Of a stretch of 27,871 nucleotides of DNA, positions 6,445 through 14,313 are shown in pieces (position 1 is the first letter of the stretch; every line of letters begins with the position of its first letter). A program made the position numbers and the translations under genes. Under the pieces are notes generated by a model. The model made no database searches. It was not told the origin of the DNA and worked only from the letters and a program-made list of their open reading frames with translations. Origin of the DNA: Lutibacter sp. (GTDB taxonomy: Bacteria; Bacteroidota; Bacteroidia; Flavobacteriales; Flavobacteriaceae); the NCBI GenBank assembly GCA_030599055.1, contig JAUVOS010000002.1, forward strand, positions 1 to 27,871, read 5' to 3'.

Positions 6445-7029
6445 TTATTCTCCAGACTTTTCGTCATCTGATTTCTTTTTTGCTTTGGTTTCTTTGACCT
6501 CTACTTTGGTTTCTTTGACCTCTACTTTGGCTTCTTTAACCTCAGTTTTAGCTTCCTCTACTTTGGCTTCAACTACTTCTTCTTTAGTAGTTGTCTCAGC
6601 ATTAGCAGTTGATTTTTTTCTACGACTACGTCTTGTAGTTTTCGTCTTTTTAGCATTGGGGTTGTAAATTTCGTTATAATCTACGAACTCCACCATTGCC
6701 ATATCTGCGTTATCACCTAGACGATTTCCTAATTTAATAATACGTAGATAACCACCTGGTCTGTCTGCAACTTTTTGAGATACATTTTTAAATAATTCTG
6801 TCACAGCATATTTATTTCTTAAATATCTGAATGCTGTACGTCTATTATGTGTCGTATCTTCCTTAGACTTTGTAATAATTGGTTCTACAAATTGACGCAA
6901 GGCTTTCGCTTTGGCCAAGGTTGTATTGATGCGCTTGTGCTCAATCAATGAACTTGCCATGTTTGCTAACATTGCTTTTCTATGTGCTGTCTTTCTTCCT
7001 AAGTGATTAAATTTCTTTCCGTGTCTCAT
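6445..7029 (-). CDS. rplQ: 50S ribosomal protein L17 with long charged C-terminal tail
   Basis: L17 lines the outer end of the peptide exit tunnel on 23S rRNA. Residues 1-120 are the standard domain (MRHGKKFNHLGRKTAHRKAM at the start, MVEFVDYNE near its end). Residues from about 122 to 194 form an added tail of Lys, Glu, Val and Ala, including EVKEAKVEVKETKVEVKETK, which should be disordered or helical and solvent-exposed. The tail DNA contains near-perfect 21-bp tandem repeats at 6484-6546. C-terminal extensions of L17 are known in Bacteroidota, so the tail is not an assembly fault. This is the last gene of the cluster, after rpoA, the usual alpha-operon order. Confidence 0.97.
   Translation of the reverse strand: MRHGKKFNHLGRKTAHRKAMLANMASSLIEHKRINTTLAKAKALRQFVEPIITKSKEDTTHNRRTAFRYLRNKYAVTELFKNVSQKVADRPGGYLRIIKLGNRLGDNADMAMVEFVDYNEIYNPNAKKTKTTRRSRRKKSTANAETTTKEEVVEAKVEEAKTEVKEAKVEVKETKVEVKETKAKKKSDDEKSGE
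6484..6561 (-). repeat. 21-bp tandem repeat inside rplQ
   Basis: Two units (6484-6504 and 6505-6525) are identical. A third (6526-6546) differs at a few positions, and a shortened 15-bp unit follows. Each 21-bp unit encodes seven residues of the KVEVKET type, so gain or loss of a unit keeps the frame. Confidence 0.85.
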
Positions 7030-7072
7030 CTCTATCTATTATTTCCGCTGATTGCGGTTCCTCTATTTTTTA

Positions 7073-8065
7073 TTAGTCTTTGTCTAATTTATACTGTGTT
7101 AAATCCAAACCGAAGCTCAGATTCTTTTGATCGACCAATTCTGTCAATTCTGTCAATGACTTTTTACCAAAATTTCTAAATTTCATCAAATCGCTTTTGT
7201 GATAGGAAACTAAGTCGCCTAAAGTATCAACCTCAGCAGCTTTTAAACAATTTAGAGCTCTTACTGATAAATCTAACTCCATCAGCTTTGTTTTTAACAA
7301 TTGGCGCATGTGCAATGATTCTTCGTCATATATTTCAGTTTGAGCTATTTCATCAGCTTCCATCGTTATGCGCTCGTCTGAGAACAACATAAAATGTTGA
7401 ATCAATATTTTAGCTGCTTCTGTCAAAGCATCTTGCGGATTAATTGAACCATCAGTTTTGATGTCAAAAATCAATTTTTCGTAATCTGTTTTTTGCTCCA
7501 CACGATAATTTTCTATTTCATACTTCACCAATTTAATTGGTGTAAATATTGAATCCGTAAATATCGTACCTAAAGGCATTCCGGAGTTTTTGTTTTCTTC
7601 AGCAGGAACAAAACCTCTTCCCGTTTCAATTGTGATATCCATATGAAGTTTTACATTTTTCTCCATATTACAAAGTACTAGTTCTGGGTTTAATACCTGA
7701 AAACCTGATATGAATGATTGTAAATCACCTGCTAAAAATTGTTTCTTTTTATTTATTGTAACTGTGACCGTTTCATTTTCTACATCATCAATTTGTCTTT
7801 TAAAACGGATTTGTTTTAGATTTAAGATAATTTCTGTTACATCTTCTACTACTCCGGATATTGTAGAAAACTCATGTTCTACTCCTTCTATACGTATAGA
7901 TGTAATAGCAAGACCTTCAAGTGATGAGAGCAAAACTCTCCTTAAAGCATTTCCAACTGTTAACCCAAAACCCGGTTCAAGGGGTCTGAATTCAAACTTT
8001 CCTTCAAATTCATTTGAATCAATTTTAACTACCTTATCTGGTTTTTGAAAATTTAATATAGCCAT
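7073..8065 (-). CDS. rpoA: RNA polymerase alpha subunit
   Basis: This 330-residue subunit nucleates RNA polymerase assembly as a dimer and contacts promoters and activators. The N-terminal domain carries PLEPGFGLTVGNALRRVLLSS (residues 28-48), the core dimerisation helix. A linker near 240-260 leads to the C-terminal domain. There, SVRALNCLK places R269, N272 and C273 at the positions of E. coli R265, N268 and C269, so the residues that touch UP-element DNA are kept. KFRNFGKKSLTEL is the second helix-hairpin-helix part. It is placed between rpsD and rplQ, 21 bp after rpsD. Confidence 0.98.
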   Translation of the reverse strand: MAILNFQKPDKVVKIDSNEFEGKFEFRPLEPGFGLTVGNALRRVLLSSLEGLAITSIRIEGVEHEFSTISGVVEDVTEIILNLKQIRFKRQIDDVENETVTVTINKKKQFLAGDLQSFISGFQVLNPELVLCNMEKNVKLHMDITIETGRGFVPAEENKNSGMPLGTIFTDSIFTPIKLVKYEIENYRVEQKTDYEKLIFDIKTDGSINPQDALTEAAKILIQHFMLFSDERITMEADEIAQTEIYDEESLHMRQLLKTKLMELDLSVRALNCLKAAEVDTLGDLVSYHKSDLMKFRNFGKKSLTELTELVDQKNLSFGLDLTQYKLDKD

Positions 8066-8086
8066 AGTATTGGTTAATTATCTTTA

Positions 8087-8692
8087 TTATTTAGAGTACA
8101 ATTCAACGATAAATTGTTCGTTAATATTTTCAGGAATCTGAATTCTTTCCGGTAAGGATACATAAGTACCTTCTTTTTTATCTTCGTTCCACGTCATCCA
8201 TTCATAAACAGCACTTTTGTTTGCCAATGAATTTTCAATTGCTTCTAAAGATTTTGATTTTTCTCTAACGCCTACTACATCACCTGGGTTTACATTGTAA
8301 GATGGTATGTTTAATAAAGAACCGTTAACAGTAATATGACGATGCGATACTAATTGACGCGCAGCACTACGAGTTGGTGCAATACCCATTCTATAAACGA
8401 CGTTATCTAATCTTGATTCACAAAGCTGTAACAAGATTTCACCTGTTACGCCACTCTTACGTTGTGCTTTTTTAAATAAATTACGGAACTGCTTTTCTAA
8501 AATACCATAGGTATATTTAGCTTTTTGTTTTTCCTGTAATTGAACAGCGTACTCAGATTTCTTTCCGCGTCTTCTGTTATTACCGTGTTGTCCCGGTGGA
8601 TATTTTTTCTTTTCGAAACTTTTATCGGGGCCAAAGATGGGCTCGCCGAATTTTCTAGCAATTTTTGTTTTAGGTCCAGTATATCTAGCCAT
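8087..8692 (-). CDS. rpsD: 30S ribosomal protein S4
   Basis: S4 is a primary binder of the 5' domain of 16S rRNA and helps guard decoding accuracy. The 201 residues match the usual size. The N-terminal part (MARYTGPKTKIARKFGEPIF) lacks the zinc-binding cysteines of some S4 proteins; the only cysteine here is C91. The S4 RNA-binding domain covers about 93-155 (ESRLDNVVYRMG, HRHITVNG, then NPGDVV). It is preceded by a 154-bp spacer after rpsK, one of the longest gaps in the cluster. In many bacteria S4 represses the alpha operon, but no recognisable S4 target fold is visible here. Confidence 0.98.
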   Translation of the reverse strand: MARYTGPKTKIARKFGEPIFGPDKSFEKKKYPPGQHGNNRRRGKKSEYAVQLQEKQKAKYTYGILEKQFRNLFKKAQRKSGVTGEILLQLCESRLDNVVYRMGIAPTRSAARQLVSHRHITVNGSLLNIPSYNVNPGDVVGVREKSKSLEAIENSLANKSAVYEWMTWNEDKKEGTYVSLPERIQIPENINEQFIVELYSK

Positions 8693-8846
8693 TTCTATTG
8701 ATTTATGTAAAAACGATTATGAATTAAGGTCTAGAAATTGATCCTTCGATAATCTTTTGCGTTTTTACGGTTATTTGTTAGTTTAAAGTTTAAAGTTCAA
8801 GGTTAAAAGTTATCAGCCTTGCTTTAGACTATAAATTGTTATTTAA
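8693..8846. other. Word-repeat spacer between rpsK and rpsD
   Basis: The 154-bp gap contains the internally repeated words GTTTAAAGTTTAAAGTTCAAGG at about 8779-8800. No open frame, terminator stem or full promoter is visible in it. A TAACCTTG word on the minus strand is one base from the -7 consensus. Confidence 0.5.
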
Positions 8847-9236
8847 TTATACTCTTCTACGTTTAGGAGGACGACATCCGTTATGTGGTAATGGTGTTAC
8901 ATCAACTATTTCAGTAATAACAATACCACTATTGTGTAAAGCTCGCATAGCAGATTCTCTACCATTTCCAGGTCCTTTAACATAGGCTTTAACTTTTCTT
9001 AATCCTTCTTCAAAGGCGACTTTAGCACAATCCTCTGCTGCCAATTGTGCTGCATAAGGTGTGTTCTTTTTTGAACCTCTAAATCCTAATTTACCAGCGG
9101 ATGACCATGAAATTACATCACCTCGTTTGTTGGTTAAAGAAATAATAATATTGTTAAAAGAAGCATGAATATGGGCTTCTCCTATTGCTTCTACAAGTAC
9201 TTTACGTTTATTTGCTCCGGTCTTTTTTTTAGCCAT
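8847..9236 (-). CDS. rpsK: 30S ribosomal protein S11
   Basis: S11 sits on the platform of the small subunit near the E site and the mRNA exit. The 129 residues include the family core (INNIIISLTNKRGDVISWSSAG type region at about 27-48, seen here as SFNNIIISLTNKRGDVIS) and the conserved end TPLPHNGCRPPKRRRV. The Asn-Gly in HNGCRPPK is the site that becomes isoaspartate in E. coli S11. The gene lies 10 bp after rpsM, normal alpha-operon order. Confidence 0.98.
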   Translation of the reverse strand: MAKKKTGANKRKVLVEAIGEAHIHASFNNIIISLTNKRGDVISWSSAGKLGFRGSKKNTPYAAQLAAEDCAKVAFEEGLRKVKAYVKGPGNGRESAMRALHNSGIVITEIVDVTPLPHNGCRPPKRRRV

Positions 9237-9246
9237 AATTCACTTA

Positions 9247-9621
9247 TTATTTAATTGCTATTTTTTTGTTAGCAACTGTTTTACGTTTACCTTTTCTGGT
9301 TCTAGCGTTATTCTTTGTTCTTTGTCCTCTTAAAGGAAGACCTGTTCTATGGCGGATACCACGATAAGTCCCAATATCCATTAGACGTTTTATATTCAAA
9401 CGTGTTTCAGATCGTAATTCACCTTCTATCGTATATTTACCGGCTTGTTCACGTACATGGGCAATTTGATCATCCGTCCAATCTTGTACTTTGATGTTTT
9501 CATCGACTTTTGCATTTGCTAAAATCTTTAAAGCTCTATTTCTTCCGATGCCATAAATATAAGTAAGCGCAATTGCACCTCTTTTATTATTTGGAATATC
9601 TATACCTGCTATTCTTGCCAT
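9247..9621 (-). CDS. rpsM: 30S ribosomal protein S13
   Basis: S13 forms part of the head of the small subunit and bridges to the large subunit and P-site tRNA. At 124 residues it has the helix-two-turns-helix start (MARIAGIDIPNNKRG, then YIYGIGRNRALKIL), the RGIRHRTGLPLRGQRT motif and a very basic tail (RTRKGKRKTVANKK) that reaches toward tRNA. It starts 2 bp after the rpmJ stop codon, so the two are probably translationally coupled. Confidence 0.98.
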   Translation of the reverse strand: MARIAGIDIPNNKRGAIALTYIYGIGRNRALKILANAKVDENIKVQDWTDDQIAHVREQAGKYTIEGELRSETRLNIKRLMDIGTYRGIRHRTGLPLRGQRTKNNARTRKGKRKTVANKKIAIK

Positions 9622-9623
9622 AA

Positions 9624-9740
9624 TTATCCTTGTCTTTGTTTATGTTTTGGATTCTTTTTGTTTATTACGTATAATACTCCTTTACGACGAACAATAATGT
9701 CGTCGGCAGATCTTTTCTTTAAGGATGCTCTAACCTTCAT
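9624..9740 (-). CDS. rpmJ: 50S ribosomal protein L36, zinc-free form
   Basis: This 38-codon gene reads MKVRASLKKRSADD, a basic middle, LYVINKKNPKHK and RQG, followed by TAA. It is the smallest protein of the large subunit and binds 23S rRNA near the GTPase centre. The zinc ligands of the C+ form (CxxC...C...H) are absent: there is no cysteine at all, so it should fold without zinc. It fits exactly between infA (12 bp upstream) and rpsM (2 bp downstream), its usual place. Confidence 0.97.
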   Translation of the reverse strand: MKVRASLKKRSADDIIVRRKGVLYVINKKNPKHKQRQG

Positions 9741-9752
9741 AATACTGTGTTT

Positions 9753-9968
9753 TTAATATCTGTATGTAATTCTTGCTTTACTCAAATCGTATGGACTCAT
9801 CTCCATCTTTACCTTATCACCCGGTAAAAGTTTTATATAATGCATTCTCATTTTTCCCGAAATATGTGCCGTAACGACGTGTCCATTTTCTAATTCTACC
9901 CGAAACATTGCGTTTGACAATGCTTCTGTTATTGTTCCATCTTGTTGTATTGCGGGTTGTTTGGCCAT
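9753..9968 (-). CDS. infA: Translation initiation factor IF-1
   Basis: IF-1 is a 71-residue OB-fold protein that occupies the A site of the 30S subunit during initiation and helps IF-2 and IF-3. The sequence has the family order: QDGTITEALSNAMFRVELENG, HISGKMRMHYIKLLPGDKV, then MSPYDLSKARITYRY. The initial MAKQPAIQQ is a normal flavobacterial start. It lies 8 bp after secY. No map gene stands between secY and infA, unlike many other bacteria. Confidence 0.97.
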   Translation of the reverse strand: MAKQPAIQQDGTITEALSNAMFRVELENGHVVTAHISGKMRMHYIKLLPGDKVKMEMSPYDLSKARITYRY

Positions 9969-9976
9969 ACTTTATA

Positions 9977-11308
9977 TTATTTTGTTCTTCGACCTGTACT
10001 TGTTTTCATCAATCCATCATAATGGTGACTTAACAAGTAAGCGTTTATTTGTTGTATTGAATCAATTGCTACTCCTACCATAATTATTAAAGAAGTACCT
10101 CCATAAAACAATGCCCAGTTTTGTTGTACTCCAAATTTAGCGACAAAAGCTGGGAATACAGCTAATAATGCTAAAAATATAGATCCGGGAAATGTGATTC
10201 GTGATAATATTGTATCTAATAATTCGGCGGTATCAGAACCCGGTTTTACTCCTGGAATAAATCCGCTTCCTCTTTTTAAATCATCAGCCATTTTGTTAGT
10301 AGGTATTGTAATTGCTGTATAGAAATAACTAAATATTATTATTAATACTGCAAATAACACATTATACCATAACCCAAACATATCTTGGAATTGAATACCA
10401 ATAGTTTTAATCGTATCGTTATTTGATTGCGCTAAAAATGCGGGTACAAACATCAATGCTTGTGCAAAGATTATTGGCATTACTCCTGCTGAGTTTAACC
10501 GTAAAGGTATATAATCTCTGGCACTTCCAATAGATTTAATATTTCCAATAACAGATCTTTTAGCATATTGTACTGTAACTCTTCTTACTGCAGTTACCAA
10601 ATATACCGATGCTAAAACGACCAAGAACCAAATTACTATTTCTAATAATATCATGATTCCTGCACCACCGCCAGCTGACATTTTTGAAGTGAATTCGTTC
10701 ATAAAAGAACCCGGGAAACGAGCAATAATACCTATCATAATTAAGAGAGATATACCGTTTCCAATTCCTTTATCCGTTATTTTTTCACCCAACCACATCG
10801 CAAATATTGAGCCTGTCATTAATAAAACCAATGATGAAATAAAGAACAAACCTCCATGACCCATTGTAAAAGCACTTTCAGGGATTCCTATTCTACCCAT
10901 ATTTGCAATATAGGTTGGTGCTTGTACAAATGTTATTAAAATTGTTAACCAACGCGTAATTTGAGTTTTCTTATTACGACCACTTTCACCGTCTTTATCA
11001 AGTTTCTGTAAATAAGGAACAGCGATACCCATTAATTGCACAACAATAGATGCAGAAATATAAGGCATAACACCTAATGCCATAATAGAAGCACTTGAAA
11101 AAGCGCCACCGGTAAAGGCATTAATTATTCCTAATAATCCACCTTGTATATTATTAGAATCAACTCCTAATTGTGTCGTATCAATTCCCGGTAAAGATAC
11201 TTGGGCCATAAAACGGTAAACCGCCATAAAGCCGAGTGTTAGAATTAACTTATTTCTAAGTTCTTCTATCGTCCAAATATCTTTTATGGTTTGTATAATT
11301 TTCTTCAT
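9977..11308 (-). CDS. secY: Protein translocase subunit SecY
   Basis: SecY is the channel of the Sec translocon in the inner membrane, through which the signal-peptide proteins in this window would pass. The 443 residues contain ten expected membrane segments. Family marks are the plug region (LLGIINAFTGGAFSSASIMALGVMPYI, about residues 58-84, given here in part), GMGIGNGISLLIMIGI-type loop seen as DKGIGNGISLLIM, and the cytoplasmic loop GFIPGVKPGSDTAELLDTIL. It follows rplO by 7 bp, the standard spc-cluster position. No adk follows. Confidence 0.98.
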   Translation of the reverse strand: MKKIIQTIKDIWTIEELRNKLILTLGFMAVYRFMAQVSLPGIDTTQLGVDSNNIQGGLLGIINAFTGGAFSSASIMALGVMPYISASIVVQLMGIAVPYLQKLDKDGESGRNKKTQITRWLTILITFVQAPTYIANMGRIGIPESAFTMGHGGLFFISSLVLLMTGSIFAMWLGEKITDKGIGNGISLLIMIGIIARFPGSFMNEFTSKMSAGGGAGIMILLEIVIWFLVVLASVYLVTAVRRVTVQYAKRSVIGNIKSIGSARDYIPLRLNSAGVMPIIFAQALMFVPAFLAQSNNDTIKTIGIQFQDMFGLWYNVLFAVLIIIFSYFYTAITIPTNKMADDLKRGSGFIPGVKPGSDTAELLDTILSRITFPGSIFLALLAVFPAFVAKFGVQQNWALFYGGTSLIIMVGVAIDSIQQINAYLLSHHYDGLMKTSTGRRTK

Positions 11309-11315
11309 CGATCGA

Positions 11316-11765
11316 TTATAATTCCGTTGCTGAACCGCCAGCTTTTTCTATTGCTTCTTTTGCAGTTGCAGTAAATTTATGAATGGTGATATTTAACTTT
11401 GCTTTTAATTCACCTCTACCTAATATTTTTACCATTTCGTTTTTTCGTGCTAGTCTATTATCTATCAAGACTTGCATGTCAACGGTATCTTTTATCTTAC
11501 CGGCATCAACTAATGCTTGAATTACGTCAAGATTTACACCTTGGTATTCTTTGCGATTGATATTTGTAAATCCAAACTTAGGCACACGTCTTTGCAAAGG
11601 CATTTGACCACCTTCAAATCCAATTTTTCTTGAATAACCTGAACGAGATTTTTGTCCATTATGACCTCTTGAGGCTGTACCACCTTTTCCTGATCCTTCT
11701 CCTCTACCCAAGCGCTTATTGGTGCGTGTAGAACCTTTGGCCGGTTTTAAATTGTGTAATTCCAT
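11316..11765 (-). CDS. rplO: 50S ribosomal protein L15
   Basis: L15 reaches deep into domain II and the central region of 23S rRNA. The 149 residues have the glycine- and basic-rich extended N-terminus (NLKPAKGSTRTNKRLGRGEG, SGKGGTASRGHNGQKSRSG, then GFEGGQMPLQRRVPKFGF) and a globular C-terminal domain ending KAGGSATEL. It comes 14 bp after rpmD. Confidence 0.98.
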   Translation of the reverse strand: MELHNLKPAKGSTRTNKRLGRGEGSGKGGTASRGHNGQKSRSGYSRKIGFEGGQMPLQRRVPKFGFTNINRKEYQGVNLDVIQALVDAGKIKDTVDMQVLIDNRLARKNEMVKILGRGELKAKLNITIHKFTATAKEAIEKAGGSATEL

Positions 11766-11779
11766 CCGTTTTTATCTTT

Positions 11780-11959
11780 TTATATTTCTTTTACAGAAAC
11801 TAAATGTTTTACTTTATTGACCATTCCTAAAATCTGTGGCGTTGCTTCGTGTTCTACTTCCTGATTCATCTTACGTAGCCCTAATGCTTCAAGCGTACGT
11901 TTTTGGTCTTTAGGTCTTCTAATTTTACTTCTTACTTGTTTTACTATTATCTTGCCCAT
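11780..11959 (-). CDS. rpmD: 50S ribosomal protein L30
   Basis: This 59-codon gene begins MGKIIVKQVRSKIRRPKDQK and continues RTLEALGLRKMNQEVEHEAT, then PQILGMVNKVKHLVSV. KDQKRTLEALGL and the closing MVNKVKHLV pattern are typical of L30, a small large-subunit protein close to 5S rRNA contacts. It sits between rpsE (13 bp away) and rplO (14 bp away), the standard order, and the ATG at 11957-11959 gives the expected family start. Confidence 0.97.
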   Translation of the reverse strand: MGKIIVKQVRSKIRRPKDQKRTLEALGLRKMNQEVEHEATPQILGMVNKVKHLVSVKEI

Positions 11960-11972
11960 TTCTATATCTCTT

Positions 11973-12497
11973 TTATCCTTTAAAAACTTTATCTACAGAT
12001 ATACCACGTTCTTTGGCTACCATTTCTGCATTTCTCAAACGTAATAAAGCATCAAAAGTAGCTTTAACTACATTATGTGGATTTGATGATCCTTGTGATT
12101 TTGAAAGCACATTATGAACTCCAACAGACTCTAAGACTGCACGTACGGGTCCACCTGCTATAACTCCGGTACCTTCTGATGCCGGTTTTAAGAATACTTT
12201 TGCACCTCCATATTTACCTTTTTGTTCGTGTGGTAAAGTTTGGTTAGTGATAGGAATACGTACCAAATTTTTCTTTGCATTTTCAATTCCTTTAGCAATT
12301 GCTGTTGCTACATCTTTTGATTTCCCCAGTCCGTGTCCGACGATGCTTTCACCATCACCAACGACAACAATTGCGGAAAAACCAAAAGTTCTACCCCCTT
12401 TTGTTACCTTGGTAACTCTTTGTACACCTACTAAGTGATCTTGTAATTCTAAACCACTTGGTTTTACATGCTCTACGTTACTATACTTGTGATACAT
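11973..12497 (-). CDS. rpsE: 30S ribosomal protein S5
   Basis: S5 lies at the mRNA entry side of the small subunit and affects decoding accuracy. The 174 residues contain the N-terminal dsRNA-binding-like domain (VQRVTKVTKGGRTFGFSAIV, then GDGESIVGHGLGKSKDVATA) and the C-terminal domain (KPASEGTGVIAGGPVRAVLE, then SKSQGSSNPHNVVKATFDAL). It starts 9 bp after rplR. Confidence 0.98.
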   Translation of the reverse strand: MYHKYSNVEHVKPSGLELQDHLVGVQRVTKVTKGGRTFGFSAIVVVGDGESIVGHGLGKSKDVATAIAKGIENAKKNLVRIPITNQTLPHEQKGKYGGAKVFLKPASEGTGVIAGGPVRAVLESVGVHNVLSKSQGSSNPHNVVKATFDALLRLRNAEMVAKERGISVDKVFKG

Positions 12498-12506
12498 ACT
12501 TTTATC

Positions 12507-12857
12507 TTAAAATTTTAATCCTTCTTTTCTGGCTGCTTCAGCGAGTGCTTTAACTCTTCCGTGATACAAATATCCATTTCTATCAAAAGCACAGGTCGTT
12601 ATACCTGCTTTGCTTGCTTTTGCTCCTACTAATTTACCTACGGCAGCTGCAACCTCTAATTTTCCTTTAGCTTTTACGGCTTTATCACGTGATGATGCAG
12701 CAAATAATGTTGTGCCGTTAACATCATCAATCATTTGAGCATACATTTCTTTATTGCTACGAAAAACACTTAATCTTGGTTTTTCAGCAGTTCCTGAAAC
12801 AACTTTTCTAATCCGTTGTTTAATTCTTATTCGTCTTTCTAATTTTGTTAATCCCAT
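12507..12857 (-). CDS. rplR: 50S ribosomal protein L18
   Basis: L18 binds 5S rRNA with L5 and brings it into the large subunit. I use the ATG at 12857 because the family starts MGLTKLERRIRIKQRIR. The open frame extends seven codons further to 12878, but those residues (MKIIFRI) fit no L18. The resulting 116 residues match the usual length. Core motifs are KPRLSVFRSNKEMYAQMIDD and FDRNGYLYHGRVKALAEAAR. A 121-bp AT-rich spacer precedes it. Confidence 0.97.
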   Translation of the reverse strand: MGLTKLERRIRIKQRIRKVVSGTAEKPRLSVFRSNKEMYAQMIDDVNGTTLFAASSRDKAVKAKGKLEVAAAVGKLVGAKASKAGITTCAFDRNGYLYHGRVKALAEAARKEGLKF

Positions 12858-12978
12858 GATTCTAAAAATAATTTTCAAATTCCAAATGTCAAATTTAAAA
12901 AATCTTGTTATTTGATATTTTAGTCTTTGTTATTTGTTATCTGACTATTGTTATTTTAAAATATTTAAAAAAATATTT
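12858..12978. other. AT-rich spacer between rplF and rplR, possible internal promoter
   Basis: This 121-bp gap is almost pure A and T with recurring TTATTTG-like words. On the minus strand, 12897-12890 reads TAAATTTG, a full match to the -7 consensus, but AAAT stands where TTTG should be 19 bp upstream. An internal promoter feeding rplR and the genes after it is possible but unproven. Confidence 0.25.
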
Positions 12979-13521
12979 TTATGCTGTTTTACCTGCTTTT
13001 CTACGTACTATTTCTCCAACAAATCTCACTCCTTTTCCTTTGTAAGGTTCTGGTTTACGGAAAGAACGAATCTTAGCCGCCACTTGACCTACTAGTTGTT
13101 TGTCGTGTGAGAATAATTTTATAACTGGATTTTTACCTTTATCAGATACTGTTTCCACTTTTACTTCTGGAGCAATTTCTAAAACAATACTGTGTGAAAA
13201 GCCTAATGCTAAATCTAATCTTTGTCCTTGATTTTTTGCTCTATACCCTACACCAACTAATTCTAATTCTTTAGAAAAACCTTTGGTAACTCCTTCAATC
13301 ATGTTGTTGATCAAAGCTCTGTATAATCCGTGTTTAGCTCTGTTTGGTTTACTATCAGAATCTCTTTTCAATTTTAGTACACCTTCTTCAATGCTAATAC
13401 TTACATCTTTAACCTCTTGTGAGAGCTCTCCTAATTTACCTTTTACGGTTACTACATTGTCTTTAACTTCGACTGTAGCACCTTCAGGTATTTGTATTGG
13501 ACTATTTCCTATTCTTGACAT
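12979..13521 (-). CDS. rplF: 50S ribosomal protein L6
   Basis: L6 lies near the factor-binding centre and the sarcin-ricin loop. The ATG at 13521 gives MSRIGNSPIQIPEGATVEVK, the family start, and 180 residues. The open frame extends 16 codons upstream to 13569, overlapping rpsH, and those residues are not L6-like. Two repeated alpha/beta domains are present, with the conserved GVGYRAK in the second and KPEPYKGKGVRF near the end. Confidence 0.97.
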   Translation of the reverse strand: MSRIGNSPIQIPEGATVEVKDNVVTVKGKLGELSQEVKDVSISIEEGVLKLKRDSDSKPNRAKHGLYRALINNMIEGVTKGFSKELELVGVGYRAKNQGQRLDLALGFSHSIVLEIAPEVKVETVSDKGKNPVIKLFSHDKQLVGQVAAKIRSFRKPEPYKGKGVRFVGEIVRRKAGKTA

Positions 13522-13540
13522 CTTACTTAGTATTCTTTGA

Positions 13541-13939
13541 TTAATAAACGTAGCATAATACTTCGCCACCTATATTTTCAGTTTGTGCTTTTTTATTGGT
13601 CATTACTCCTTGTGAAGTTGACACTATTGCAATTCCTAACCCATTTAGCACTCTTGGCATTTCTGTAGCACTCACATACTTACGTAAACCCGGTGTACTA
13701 ATTCTTTGTAATTTTTTAATTACAGGAGCTTTGGTTATCTTATTATATTTTAAAGCGATCTTAACAATTCCTTGTTTTTCATTATCAATGAACTTGTAGC
13801 TTAAAATATAACCTTGTTCAAATAAGATTTTAGTAATTTCTTTTTTAAGGTTTGAAGCTGGTATCTCTACCACTCTATGCCCTGCGCTAAATGCGTTTCT
13901 TATTCTAGTTAAATAATCTGATATTGGATCTGTTACCAT
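13541..13939 (-). CDS. rpsH: 30S ribosomal protein S8
   Basis: S8 binds helix 21 of 16S rRNA and organises the central domain. The 132 residues start MVTDPISDYLTRIRNA and end with the conserved GIAIVSTSQGVMTNKKA and GGEVLCYVY. In enterobacteria S8 represses the spc operon by binding the rplE leader; no such leader fold is evident in front of rplE here. It ends 19 bp before the L6 start. A 99-bp spacer separates it from rpsN. Confidence 0.98.
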   Translation of the reverse strand: MVTDPISDYLTRIRNAFSAGHRVVEIPASNLKKEITKILFEQGYILSYKFIDNEKQGIVKIALKYNKITKAPVIKKLQRISTPGLRKYVSATEMPRVLNGLGIAIVSTSQGVMTNKKAQTENIGGEVLCYVY

Positions 13940-14038
13940 AATTTACGATTTTCTCGATTTACTATTTACGATTCTTAGATTTATGCTTTACAATTAAACT
14001 TTTATCGTAGTTCTAAATCTGATTAATAATTTTTGTTA
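13940..14038. other. Repeat-rich spacer between rpsN and rpsH
   Basis: The 99-bp gap contains repeated TTTACGATT words at about 13943-13970 and an inverted pair AGATTTA...TAAATCT that could form a loose stem. No gene is present. Confidence 0.4.
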
Positions 14039-14308
14039 TTACCAACTTGCTTTTTTCACTCCAGGTATTAGCCCTTGATTTGCCATTTCTCTAAATGTTA
14101 CACGAGAAATTCCAAATTGTCTAATATATCCTTTTGGTCGTCCTGTTAATTTACATCTATTGTGTAAACGAACCGGAGAAGCATTTTTTGGAATTCTTTG
14201 TAAGGCTTCATAGTCTCCTGCCTCTTTTAATGCTTTTCGTTTAGCTGCATATTTGTCAACTAATTTTTGTCTTTTCACCTCTCGGGCTTTCATTGATTCT
14301 TTAGCCAT
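14039..14308 (-). CDS. rpsN: 30S ribosomal protein S14, zinc-free form
   Basis: S14 is in the head of the small subunit. The 89-residue length and the lack of CxxC pairs make this the zinc-independent (C-) type, not the 61-residue zinc type. Only one cysteine is present, in LHNRCKLTGRPKGYIRQFG. The end TFREMANQGLIPGVKKASW is the conserved C-terminus. It follows rplE by 5 bp, normal spc order. Confidence 0.98.
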   Translation of the reverse strand: MAKESMKAREVKRQKLVDKYAAKRKALKEAGDYEALQRIPKNASPVRLHNRCKLTGRPKGYIRQFGISRVTFREMANQGLIPGVKKASW

Positions 14309-14313
14309 ACTAC

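Noticed and set aside
12858..12878. Seven-codon N-terminal extension of L18
   Set aside because: The residues are unlike any L18 and the family start ATG is at 12857.
13522..13569. Sixteen-codon N-terminal extension of L6
   Set aside because: It overlaps rpsH and does not match the family; MSRIGNSPI is the usual start.
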